Shown here piece after piece: positions 36,001-46,500 of a DNA stretch of 64,000 nucleotides (positions are counted from its first letter, which is position 1; the number at the start of each line of letters is the position of its first letter). The translations under genes were made by a program, and so were the position numbers. This DNA is from Branchiostoma floridae. Taxonomy: Eukaryota > Chordata > Leptocardii > Amphioxiformes > Branchiostomatidae. The notes beneath the pieces are model-generated. The model ran no database searches and was not told where the DNA came from. It saw nothing but the letters and a program-made list of their open reading frames with translations. The DNA is taken from contig NC_049993.1 of NCBI RefSeq assembly GCF_000003815.2, forward strand, positions 5,241,997 through 5,305,996. Direction: 5' to 3'.

Positions 36001-36455
36001 AAGTAAATGTACTAATAACCCTTGGAGTTACAGTAGTTGATGTTGATTATTCATTGCTGTAAACCATTGAACCCCAATCCCCCCATAGATAAGACCAAAC
36101 TGTTGCCTTCTGTCCAATGCACCCTGCATGCACTGGAACTGTGGGTTGCCCAGTTTTATGTTTTAAAAAATCTATTATGGGTCAAACCCCATCAATAGCC
36201 TTGGGGCCCAAAAAGGGTGGCCTGGCTAGCCTGCAGGCTAGCCTGCTGGGCCCAGGCTTTTCCGTAAACCCAGTTTTGACTATGGGGAGGGGGGCGTCCA
36301 CCTACCTTGTGAAAGCCACGGATTTTCACCCACTCCACACATCTCGAGATCTCGTACAGCGCCTCCACCGAGTCAGGAGACGTTCTGGAAGGAGAGGAGA
36401 TGCCGAGGGATCTGTTGATGACTTCTGAACTGTCACTGCTGAATGCCACGGCCAT
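29894..36455 (-). CDS. DPH2: DPH2, diphthamide biosynthesis subunit
   Basis: Six minus-strand exons (36455-36306, 33738-33626, 33280-33060, 32170-31463, 30681-30511, 30039-29894) join in phase to 502 residues (human 489). Landmarks: [89 protein letters not shown]; and [20 protein letters not shown] near the end. In other eukaryotes DPH2 pairs with DPH1 in a Fe-S complex that transfers the aminocarboxypropyl group of S-adenosylmethionine to a histidine of eEF2, the first diphthamide step in the cytosol. The cysteines CC, C of QSC and C of ACSEN are candidate cluster ligands. An upstream in-frame ATG at 36503 is possible, but the chosen one aligns better. The C-terminus after RKGIAAGY is shaped by the 88-bp minisatellite. 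Intron 1 holds a 2.2-kb transposon, and introns 3 and 4 one MITE each. Confidence 0.96.
30336..30438. mobile_element. About 100-bp hairpin element, TAGCCTGG-type
   Basis: TAGCCTGGATGGCATCCTAG…TTTACTGGGACTCC is matched imperfectly by the inverted GGAGCCCCAGTAAAATAACT…CTGGCTA, with a short loop. No target-site duplication is visible. It lies in the last intron of DPH2. Confidence 0.6.
30793..31360. mobile_element. 568-bp near-palindromic MITE with TTAA duplication
   Basis: Starts GGTATCTCGGTTGGCTAAAT; the right end is its inverse. Pairing continues with few mismatches for more than 200 bases per arm, leaving a short AT-rich loop near 31080-31140. TTAA flanks both ends (30789-30792, 31361-31364), as for piggyBac or Kolobok-type elements. 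It lies in the fourth intron of DPH2; its transcript would form one long hairpin. Confidence 0.92.
32307..32828. mobile_element. 522-bp hAT-like element with 8-bp TSD
   Basis: Ends are CAGGGTTGTAGGCAGC and the inverted GGCTGGCTACAACCCTG. Identical GTGAAACT flanks it at 32299-32306 and 32829-32836. CAGGG termini with an 8-bp duplication are typical of hAT. It lies in the third intron of DPH2. Part of the body (CACCTTCGGCGCTC region) resembles the block near 35420-35500. Confidence 0.9.
34029..36271. mobile_element. 2.24-kb DNA transposon relic in DPH2 intron 1, 9-bp TSD
   Basis: The terminus GGGTTTACGGAAAAGCCTGG, continuing GCCC, is repeated exactly in inverted form at the right end (24 bases). 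AGTTTTGAC flanks both sides (34020-34028 and 36272-36280). The similarity of the ends extends about 90 bases inward. No transposase is visible, and another element (34596-35839) is nested inside. The 9-bp duplication fits a Mutator-like origin, an inference. Confidence 0.92.
34596..35839. mobile_element. 1.24-kb nested element with GTTAATCGTTACC sub-repeats
   Basis: Ends are TGAGGGTCTGCATG and its exact inverse, flanked by TGTA on both sides (34592-34595, 35840-35843). Near the left end CGTTAATCGTTA-type units recur about six times (34617-34780), and near the right end CCGTTAAGCGTTACC units recur three times (35740-35815). Between them are about four degenerate blocks of roughly 200 bp, each with a GCAGGAAATGGCGTTTCA-like core followed by a CCGGACC-like motif. 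No ORF of note. Family unknown. Confidence 0.75.
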
Positions 36456-36963
36456 TATCTTCGTGGAGAAGTTGCTTCTCAGTGTTGCAACATCCCAACT
36501 CACATGTGTGGTTTCTCATGAGAGGGCGATGATATGTAAATATAAAACAGATGAATTCAATACTAGCCAAGGTAACTATGTATACAGGAAAAAGGTTAAA
36601 GTAAAAACTGATATAGCTTACATAAATAAGACAAGACACTAAACTGTATCCTATAGTCACGATACTTGTCAAATATTAAGAAATTATATAAACGTTTTAT
36701 GTTTGCGACCCTTCGTTTTATCTCTTGAGTTGAAAGGTTAAACTATGGAGGGCCATATGTAGGGTTTCCAGTACCCGAATCATTTTTCGACTGCATTTGA
36801 ACTTGGGTAAAATGCACTGTTGACCATATAAAAGTCCCAAGAATTATGCATTTTTCAAGGATTCAGATATTAGTCAGCGGGCACCCAACTGTCTGTAGTT
36901 TGGCACAGACTACAAAAGGTGTTGTGGAAAAACTCCATTGTGAACCCCTATAGAGTTTCCAAG
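36456..36963. promoter_or_regulatory. Shared head-to-head promoter region DPH2 / SRPRB
   Basis: Only 508 bp separate the two divergent start codons, so one promoter region must serve both genes. No TATA box stands out for either direction. Confidence 0.6.
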
Positions 36964-39066
36964 ATGCCTGACGCTAGCGTGGCGGATATGTTGGACCCTG
37001 CCGTGATTGTGCCCGTGCTGGTCGCCCTGTTGGTTGTGGTGCTCACAGCCGTGATCCTCAAGTTCGTCTTCGGCGGGAGAAGCAGCAGAAATGCCGTTCT
37101 GTTGGTGGGGCTGTGTGATAGCGGGAAAACAACACTCTTTGGTCAGGTACGTGGGGAGGGGGGCAGCGGAAGTCACTTCTTTTTCGATGCTGTGTTTTAA
37201 AATAATACCTAGTTCTCAAGGTCTGTATTGAGATGGCACGCAGTATATTTGACAACTTATTTAATAGAATTTTTGTAAGCTAAAAATATCAACCTCGTTT
37301 CACTTTTTACAACTCATTCATGATCAGAGCAGTAACTTTGTTACGTAAATCACCATATGGCAAGATAAATATTTTAATGAAGAGATGCGAATGTCAGACA
37401 AGTCGGACTACAGACAAGTCGGACCACTATACAGTGTGTAATGAAAGAGGTAGAGGCTGTTGAAAATAAGACCCCCCCCCCACACACACACACTATTGAC
37501 AGGCTAAGCTATTCATTTTCAATAAAAGAATTTCACTTTTGTCTTGACTGACTATTCAGGTGAAAACTAAGAAATAGCCCTAACCTAACTGTTTATTGTG
37601 TAGAATGGTACCAAAAGAAGATTTTGTTTGACTGCTGACAGGAGGTTCAAGAAGATAACATGTATGATGTCTCTTCGCTGACGAAGATCATCTAGGGCCA
37701 ACCCACGTCCTACCCCCCTCCAATGTATGATGTACATTACTGTTAAATATGGTCAGATGGTGCTCTGGGTTGGTTATGTTCTGACTTGTTTAGGTTCATC
37801 AAATAAGTACCTATAGCTGATAGATGAAATGTAATGTTAATGTTTCTGATATTTCAAAACTTGTTAAATTTTTTTCACAGCTAACGGAGAGAAAATCAGT
37901 AAAAACTCACACCTCCATCAAGAAGAACCAAGGGACCTACAACCTACAGGAGGGCAAGAAAGGCAGTCTACAGGTGGGTTTGGGGTCAGAATCAGAGTGT
38001 GTATGTACATGTCTCTGTGCATTATACAGTATAAGGTCCCATTCAGTCTTGCAGGTCAAATAAAGTCATATTTCCTTCTATATTGTGGCCTTGCTGTTTT
38101 GTTGCAACGTTTCCAAATGTAATAAAGATATCTGACTAAGAAGTAAGAATTTTCTAATTTTCTGTTTCTTTTATGCATTTTTAACACATTAAAAGTTAAT
38201 GGTGTTGTACAAATGCATAGTGCCCCAATGACCCACTAGAAGGTCAAGGGATAGGTAAGTCAAGAGATGAGGTACAAATGCACATGTGTACAGCTTGCAG
38301 GAAAGTAGGGATATTGACATTGTTCAATCCCCCACCACACAGCTTGTAGACCTCCCAGGGCACGAGCGACTGCGTCTCCTGAACGTGGATGAGCACAAGA
38401 CGGCCGCTAAGGCCATCGTCTACCTGCTGGATTCTTCCACGTTTCAACGCGACCTCCGAGACATCGCTGAGTTCCTGTACATCCTGCTGGTGGATGCGGC
38501 GCTGGCGAAAGCTCCGTTCCTGATCGTGTGTAACAAGCAGGACATGACCCTGGCGAAGTCGGAGAAGGTTGTGAAGGGAATGCTTGAGAAGGAGATCAAC
38601 ATGCTGCGAGTGACTCGCCAAGCCGCTCTTGAAGGTATGGTGAACACACTTGAAATGTTCCATCAAATACAGTATTGTTAACTCAATATATATTACCAGC
38701 TATACAATATTGTTAGCAGTAATATTTTTTTTTTAGGAATGGAGAAGTGTTTTAGAAAGTAGACCTACTGAGCTACTGTATTACTTTTCATTCATTGGAT
38801 ATTGTAAATCAGTATTATTCCATTTTGATTTTTTTCTCAAATCTAACATAAAAGCATTTTTTGCATCATGTATAATGCTGTTGTGTTCTTTTTAAACAAC
38901 AGGTACAGATGGCAGTAGTGGTAACAACAACACCTTCCTAGGGAGGAAAGACAAAGACTTTGAGTTCACACAGCTGCAGCAGCAGGTGGCGTTTGTGGAA
39001 TGCAGCTGTCTGGAGGGGAAGCTGAACATCACAGGGGTGGAGGACTGGATCAACAACATTGGATAG
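36964..39066 (+). CDS. SRPRB: SRPRB, signal recognition particle receptor subunit beta
   Basis: Four exons (36964-37146, 37881-37973, 38343-38634, 38903-39066) join in phase to 243 residues (human 271). An N-terminal membrane helix (AVIVPVLVALLVVVLTAVIL) is followed by a small GTPase: P-loop GLCDSGKT, switch-I region THTSI, DLPGHERLR (G3), NKQD (G4), and the C-terminal FVECSCLEGKLNITGVEDW. In eukaryotes it anchors SRP receptor alpha in the ER membrane for cotranslational targeting. The start chosen gives a short lumenal leader before the helix; an upstream in-frame ATG at 36919 exists. Polyadenylation signal AATAAA at 39501. The P-loop and G4 motifs are intact. Shares a promoter region with DPH2. 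Confidence 0.96.
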
Positions 39067-40488
39067 ACAGTGGAACAGTCACACTAGTGCTAGCAATACT
39101 TTATAGTTCTGCTATAGGTCATGGATTGGAAAGTGTCCTACATGTACTAGCATTGCAAAGCAACTGTTGAATTGAAAGTCACTATATTGCTTTATGTAGT
39201 AATTCGTTTTTTGACATTACAGAAGTACAGTGAATGAGTCATGAATCAAGGACTTCAGAAAAGTTACTCATGTCTGGAATTTTTTATGAATCATTCAATA
39301 TTGTCTTCAATCGATGTTGACAGTTTAACTTAATTTGTAGACATCAAAGATGCTCCCATATTTGTTTGGACAAAAGATATTTAACACAGACATCTATAAA
39401 TTTTTTTTCGTGTCTAGTTGCAGGTATTAGGACAAAAGTGTGTCATATTTTGAATATGACAGTCTGTGATGTATTTCTGTATGTTGGCAGTTTTGTGCCA
39501 AATAAACAGATACAGCTTATACATGCAATCTCTGATGTGTTTCAATTGATTTGTGCTTTACAAACAAATATTTGCTCCTTTGATAAATGATTAGATAATA
39601 GGTCAACATGAAGCCATTCTTGTGTGAGAGGGTAAAATGCTGGGGAAGATACTAAACCCAGGTGTCTTCAGATTATACAGCCAAAAACATGCCAGAACAT
39701 GAGAAACAAACAATCTATAAAAGATGCAGACACATGAAGTGCATAGTGCAAGGATATGTAACTATGAATATTTTGTTCTGTTTGTGTTTAGTTTTCAAAT
39801 CTTCAAAAAATATTGTAGAGGTCTACTTTGCTGGGCAAGTCTGCTTGAGTGTTTTTGCTAGATACAAGTCCTCCCCAAATTTCTTTGAATTTGAAATGCC
39901 TCAGCTGTGACGTACACGTTGTCCATATCCCAAGAGATTCGAGGTAGACAGTCCTAGATTAGCTCTCTTTGTGGATGCATCCCTTTGTTGTAGCAACCAC
40001 TACAACACATTGCATCATGTAATGCATATATTCCTGATTCTTGTAGTTTCTTCTGGGTCAATCTGGGTTGTTCGACAGGTTTTGCTTTTTGAACAGCTTG
40101 GGCAATATCAAGAAGACGGATCATGATTCAAACATACTTGCAACTGCAAGTTTTATCATAAAACTTGCAGTTGTAAGTATTTTTGAAAATATTACCGTAT
40201 GTGCATATTTTTAGTCCACGTCTTCACCAACAGAATATTTTACGGACATTGATTATCTGGAACGCTGATAAGAAAGAGAAAGACTGAAAAACAACTTAAT
40301 TATATTTGGACAGACGAAACGTCATCGCTACGTCACTTGTTTTTCTCACTTTTCCGATCTGGGCATGCCTAGGTGTGTTGGGGGTGTGGCGGCGAGCTAT
40401 TTCTGACTCTGCGCTCTGATTGGCTCGTGATGAAGTCATATCTATTTCGAGGGGATTCCCTCACAGCATTGCTTTCTGATTGGCTCAG
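39067..40488. other. Intergenic region SRPRB / bZIP
   Basis: Contains the SRPRB 3' UTR, a 23-bp-arm palindrome (40134-40180) and the promoter of the bZIP gene. No gene is recognised. Confidence 0.6.
40134..40180. repeat. Compact palindrome, 23-bp arms with 1-nt spacer
   Basis: ATACTTGCAACTGCAAGTTT… pairs with its inverse across a single base at 40157, with one mismatch. The spacer is too short for a pre-miRNA. Function unknown; possibly a tiny transposon relic. Confidence 0.8.
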
Positions 40489-40515
40489 ATGGACACATTT
40501 CTCAGCGCTGATTGG
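40419..40515 (+). promoter_or_regulatory. Three inverted CCAAT boxes
   Basis: ATTGG occurs in TGATTGG context at 40419-40423, 40479-40483 and 40511-40515. Clustered CCAAT boxes bind NF-Y and usually sit 60-100 bp upstream of transcription start. This suggests transcription of the bZIP gene starts around 40570-40610, which would place the ATG at 40489 outside the mRNA. Confidence 0.5.
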
Positions 40516-43500
40516 TTGACCTACTACGTCACGGGTCTTAAGGTTGCCGGGGGTTTCATCATAAAGTGCAACACCGGCCGGCAGCGTCACTTCGATCAAG
40601 GCAAGTCTGTGAGTAAGGAGAGTAGGCAGGGATCGAAGCAGTCCGCAAGGACCGAGGAAAAGGTAATTGTGACTTGCATGTCTGCGTCGCAATCGTGTTA
40701 TAAACAACGTTTTCTTTGCGTTATTTGCGAAAAACGGGCGACTGTTTCAAACCCGGAAGTGAGCCTAGTTGTTACGCATATCGTACATGTTCGCACATGT
40801 TCCCAGTTTGCAAATGGCGGCGCGACCTGAATTTAGGATTTACTTTCTTAAGATGGCAATACCAAAGAACACTACAGCTAGTCTTGAAATTGTAATGAGG
40901 TGTATCGGGCTACCCTTTTTAAGACTGTAAATGTGTCATGGTAGTTTTTGTCTAAAGTCCATCCCCGCCCTTTCCCAGGTAAAACTACCTGTGAAAGTGG
41001 AACCATCTGGACTTGAGAGACTCGGCACACCCGAGGGCTTCATCATTTCGGACATCACGGAGGCATCCTTCCCTACAGTCGCCACCCCGAGCTTAAGTAA
41101 CACCATGCAGACCGACGCCAACGTTTTCTTGTACGACGCAACTGCCATTGCTGCCATTGAAGACGGGAACAACGCGTCCCAAGACGTGCCCGCCACTCCC
41201 ACCTCCTTCGAGGAGCTTGTTGCAATGCTGGACATCCCAGGGTTTACCACAACCACCGAGGATGACCACACACAGTGCGCTACGTTGGACCCTGGAACCA
41301 AGTGGCCTATTTAACACCGGTGAGTTTCTGAACATTTTCAGTGAACCCCAGTCGAGTGTACTGTGATATACTAGTAAATATAGAAGAACATTAAAACAGT
41401 ATTCTACTTACGTATCCAAGAGATGTGTCAATAACAAATCACAGCGTAGCAATCCGGGAATTCGGTCAGGAAAACATTGAATGAGGTGGTTTATGGGCAT
41501 TGGGTGGGGGAAATAAATACGCTGCGATGACCATTGTTGTTGGTATGTATTACACATGGTTGCGCAACGTTTCATCATAGTGTCATCACCACTCGAGTCT
41601 TTGTCTACTGCTTTTATGGGAGCACTTTGTTGGCAACGTTACCACAGGTTGCATCATGTACATAGTTTTCATTTGGCTATCCATGAGCGACTCCCTAGTT
41701 TAGAATCCTTTGGCGGGAAAGGTGTTTCATTGATGTTGCATGGGATTGCGCAATCACGTGCAATACACTGCCAAGAGTCGTCCAAACAAATAGCCCCGCC
41801 CACAAGCGCAAGGCATGCCAACCCAAAACCATTTGACGCTTATTGTGAATGCTGTCTATAGTATTTGGCTTTGTTCATGCTAGAACTAAGGAGTATTTCT
41901 ACAGATTGCATCATATTGTGTAATTTATATATAGAAGCTGTGGCTGTGGGGGAAATCAGTCCAAAGTATTCCCCTCTTCCTTCTACATGTGTAAACAGTT
42001 GGTATTCCCAATAGTGGGGCAGATAACATCAAATTTTGGAGGAATCTTTCACTTTGTGATACAAGCACCAAACTTGGTACAGATACTCATTGGACTTTAC
42101 TGTTTTGAAAAAGTACGCGGGCCACTTGATTTGACTTTCGGCGCCCCCTAGCGGCGGGTTTTGGTACTGCAGCAGACCTTCCGGGCTTTGTATCTCCTGT
42201 TCTAAACATGCTACAGTCATGATTTTTATGTGGTAGAAAGCTGGTAGGGTAAGGAACAAGTGACGTAAGTTTGGTTTCCCTAGCGGCTTGTGTTGGAACT
42301 ACAGCGGCGTTTTTTTGCCGCTGCCGAATTGCCCTAGGGGCGCTTTTTGGTACTGCAGCAGACCTTCCGGACTTTGTATCTCCTGTTCTAGACATGCTAC
42401 AGTCATGATTTTTATGTGGTAGGAAGCTGTTGGAGTAAGGACGAAGTGATGTAAGTTTGGTCTCCCTAGCAGCTTGCGTTGGAACTGCAGCAACGTTTTT
42501 TTGCCGCTGACGAATGTGAAGCGGAACAACTCCGGACGTTTGAAATGTCCAAAAGTAGGTTCTTGACTATGGGAAAGCTAAATGTTCAACTCTAATTGTG
42601 AAACAAGCGCCAAACTTAGTACAAATACTCATGTGATACTACTCTTTTGAAAAAGTACGCGGGCCACTTGATTTGACTTTTGGCGCCCCCTAGGGGCGCT
42701 TTTTGGTACTGCAGCAGACCTTCCGGGCTTTGTATCTCCTGTTTTAAACATGCTACAGTCATGATAAAATATTTCGTCACAATATGTCCTAGTTTGTCTA
42801 TAATTCTCACCATCTGTTGCTCACAAAAGTATTTAAAAAAAGCTCCTTAGAAGGTTGAGAGGTGACCATTTAGCTTTCCCATAGTCAAAAACCCACTTTT
42901 AGACATTTTAAACGTCCGAAGTTGTTCCGCTTCGAATTCGGCAGCGGCAAAAACGCCCCTGTAGTTCCAACGCAAGTTCCTAGGGAGACCACTTACGTCA
43001 CTTCTTCCTTGCACCAACAGCTTTCCACCACATAAAAGTCATGACTGTAGCATGTTTCGAACAGGAGATACAAAGCCCGGAAGGTCTTCAGCAGTACCAA
43101 CAAGAGTTCGTAGACCTCAGGCCTGCATGAAATGTATTGGGTTTCTGTAGAGCTATTGTGTATTTTTGCCTTTTTGTCTGTGGTACGTGGTTGGAAAAAT
43201 GAGCTTTTTACCCTGTTGGTTGTCCACCATGCAAAAGTCTGAAATTCCATTTTCTGAATTTGTAAGTTTGGACATGGATGAACATTACTTATTTTGGATT
43301 TCTTAAGTATGTAACCAACCACAGTACCTTGAAGTTGTTGAGACGCAACCTTTTTTTTGTCTCAGATGGCCCATGTACATGTAGTTACTCTGTCACATGA
43401 TATTCAGTACTAATATCTTCCTATTTCAATGTACTGACCTAATGCAGCTGCTAAATCTCCTTGGTTTGTGTTCTTCCAATGATATTCATTAAAGATTTAT

Positions 43501-46500
43501 TTCTGGGGTGTTATTCACTTGACATCGGAAGGTTACTTGCATAATTTGACCAATGATACTTTTATAGTAGTTCCATAGACATTAGACAATATGAATAGTG
43601 CTGGCCCCCATGATGCAGCAGCAACAGTTAGTCCCCAGGGTGGTATGATATTTTCATTCAATCCATCCAACCCAAATCTAAATCTCCTGTAGTACCTAAG
43701 CCAAATTTAACAGCATAATTACCTCCATGAAATGTCATGGAATAGAGGTTATATTTTCTGTTATGTGTCTCTGTCTGTGTAGACGATTACTCAAGGACGG
43801 CTGGATGGATTGGTTTCATACTTGTTGTGTTGGTGGGGTGTGATAAAAGCTTGAATCGATGAGATTTTGGGAGCCGTATCTGTCGTTATAATCGATGTAA
43901 TAATATCAGAAATCACCCCTATATTTGAGATATATTGGTACAGGCATCCTGCTTTATGTGTTTGTTAATGGGCTTAGCTGCAAGCAGATAGTGAGGTGAT
44001 TTCATGACAGCTGTATGGGGAACCCCTATGTGTCTCTGTCTGTGTAGATGATTACTCAAGAACGGCTGTATGGATTGGTTTCATACTTGTTGTGTTGGTG
44101 GGGTGTGATGAAATCTCGAATCGATGAGATTTTGGGCGCCGTATCTGTCGTTATAATCGATGTAATAATATCCGAAATCACCCCTATATCTGCGATATAT
44201 TGGAACAGGCATCGTGCTTTAAGTGTTTGTTAATGGGCTCAGCTCCAAGCAGATGGTGAGGTGATTTGTATGAGGGAAACATTTGTAATGTTTGGGGAAC
44301 CCCGAGGTTTTTTGAAGATGATAATTAGTTTTATTTATGTCTGCTTAGGATATCATGGAGATGTGAAGCATAAGTATAATTGTAAGAAGTTGAGGTACAT
44401 TTAACGGTAATGCATAACAGGTATGGATGTCTCACATACTGTACTGCTGATTTGAGTGACATGGTGATTAAAATGCCATTAGGTCCTCTCATCTGGGTTG
44501 GGTTTCAGAAGTTTTATGGGCGATACAGATGTTCTGATTTTGTTACGATAAGGGACAGTTGTTAGTTGTCTCTTTCTAGCCAATGATACTTGTTTTTTTA
44601 GCAGACGCGGTTGGCGCCAAGTATTCATCTTACAGTTGGTGTAGGGCTGTCAGAGGAAAGTGTGCATCTCGTTTTTGTACCGTGTGAACAGCTGATGTTA
44701 TGACATATTGTTGGAAAATCAAATCAGCATCTGACTAAAGTTGGCCACATCCCTTCTTCTTTCTGAGTTTCCCAACTTCCTCCCACCACACCGCTCTGAG
44801 GCACATAGTCGAACCTCAATAATGCTGACAACCTTAGACAGTTTAAATGCCAAACATCAAGCTTAAGGAACACCACGCTACCATATGCCGTCGACCTCTT
44901 AAACGCACAATTAAGTGTCACATTTTAATAATTACTAATCAGATGGACATCCTCTGTGTCATTAAATAAATACACCACTACTTTCCCATAACATTTATAA
45001 CCATAACTCTCAAATACAACCGACTATAAACATACATACCATCCACAAAAAAGCAATAAATATTTCATGGAGGTATGAGGTCCCCGAACTCTAGTTTACT
45101 ATGAAAAATGTCCTTGTCAATCCCATTTATAGATGGCAAGCTGCTGGCAATGGAAGCTTTGAAAACTTCAGAAGCTGTTGTAGTCAGAGCAACACCCAGC
45201 AAACATCCCCCCACACCAATGAGCAGTTGCTTAGAAGGGGAATTTCATCATATATTTGCCGCGACAAAATGCAACAAACGATACTGAATTTAAAACAGAA
45301 CCAAGCTAAGCCTCCACCACTTAACCCTGCCTGTACTATAGATTAAGCAGGCCCAAAAACCAAGCGAATATGACTAGCCCAAAACTACAAATTACCTGTA
45401 TACAGTATGGAATTGGAAATGGCATTACCAAAGAAACAAAAAGAAACACAGGACAAATCATACACATACCTTTCTCTTATGCCCACGCTCTATACAGTTC
45501 TCCTCCACATTAGAAAATTGCATCTTCTTCTGTTTAAGTTCAAGTTCAACCATGATTGCCAACAGGGTAAATGAACTTGTACCAGAACTTTAAACTCAGT
45601 ACTATACAGCTCTAGAAACACCACAAAGAGTAATAAGCAAACTCCAATTATACCAGACCAACAGATATATCATCTGGTACACTCCCGTCATCTGGCACAC
45701 CGTAAGACAGGGGATACAAAGTAACCTGATACATTGAAGGTTGCCCCAGGCCAGATGATGGTTCTACACCCAACCGTAATCTGTTTTCAGAACCAAGCAG
45801 ATATTGGGAGGATGCCCCAACCACACCAAAACAGGGTCAACCTATACAGTATCAAGTTCAAGCACTAGGAGGCCCAAAATCAAACCTCACCACCAGGACA
45901 CCACCAACAACTCACGTACCAAATAGCAACACAATGGCACCTTGCGTTCCGGAGATACAGCGCACGCCCCGTGCCCGCACAAAAGGTAACCTAAAATGTC
46001 AAGTTCAAGCACCAAGGGCGCCAAAATCAAAATTGAGAATTATTCAGCCACCGCCGACACATGTGCCAAATATCATCGCGCCCGCACCAACCGTTCAGAA
46101 GATATAACTCCGGAAATACCCCTCCCGGACACAAAATTCAACCTGCCGCGTCAAGTTCAAACGCGACAAGGCCCAAAGTCAATCCTAGGCAACAGGCAAC
46201 AACTTCCCACCCATGCACCAAAAATCGTCGCAATGGTGCGTATCGTTCCGGACACACAGCGCCAAAAGTGCCCCCAAAACACCAAAAATGCCACCTGCAA
46301 TGTCAAGTTCAAGCGCCAGGAGGCCCAAAATCAAACCTGAGTGTCAGGCCACCACCCCCAACCCACGTACCAAAAATCGTCGTGCTCGCACCATCCTTTC
46401 TCGAGATACAGCGCCCTAAATCCCCAGCTTCCAAATTTTCCCACGCCCGTGAAAACCATACCTGCATACATGCAGGTAAAAAGCGCCCTTAGGAGCAATT

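Noticed and set aside
40134-40180. Palindrome considered as a microRNA precursor
   Set aside because: The loop is a single base, which cannot be processed as a normal pre-miRNA hairpin.
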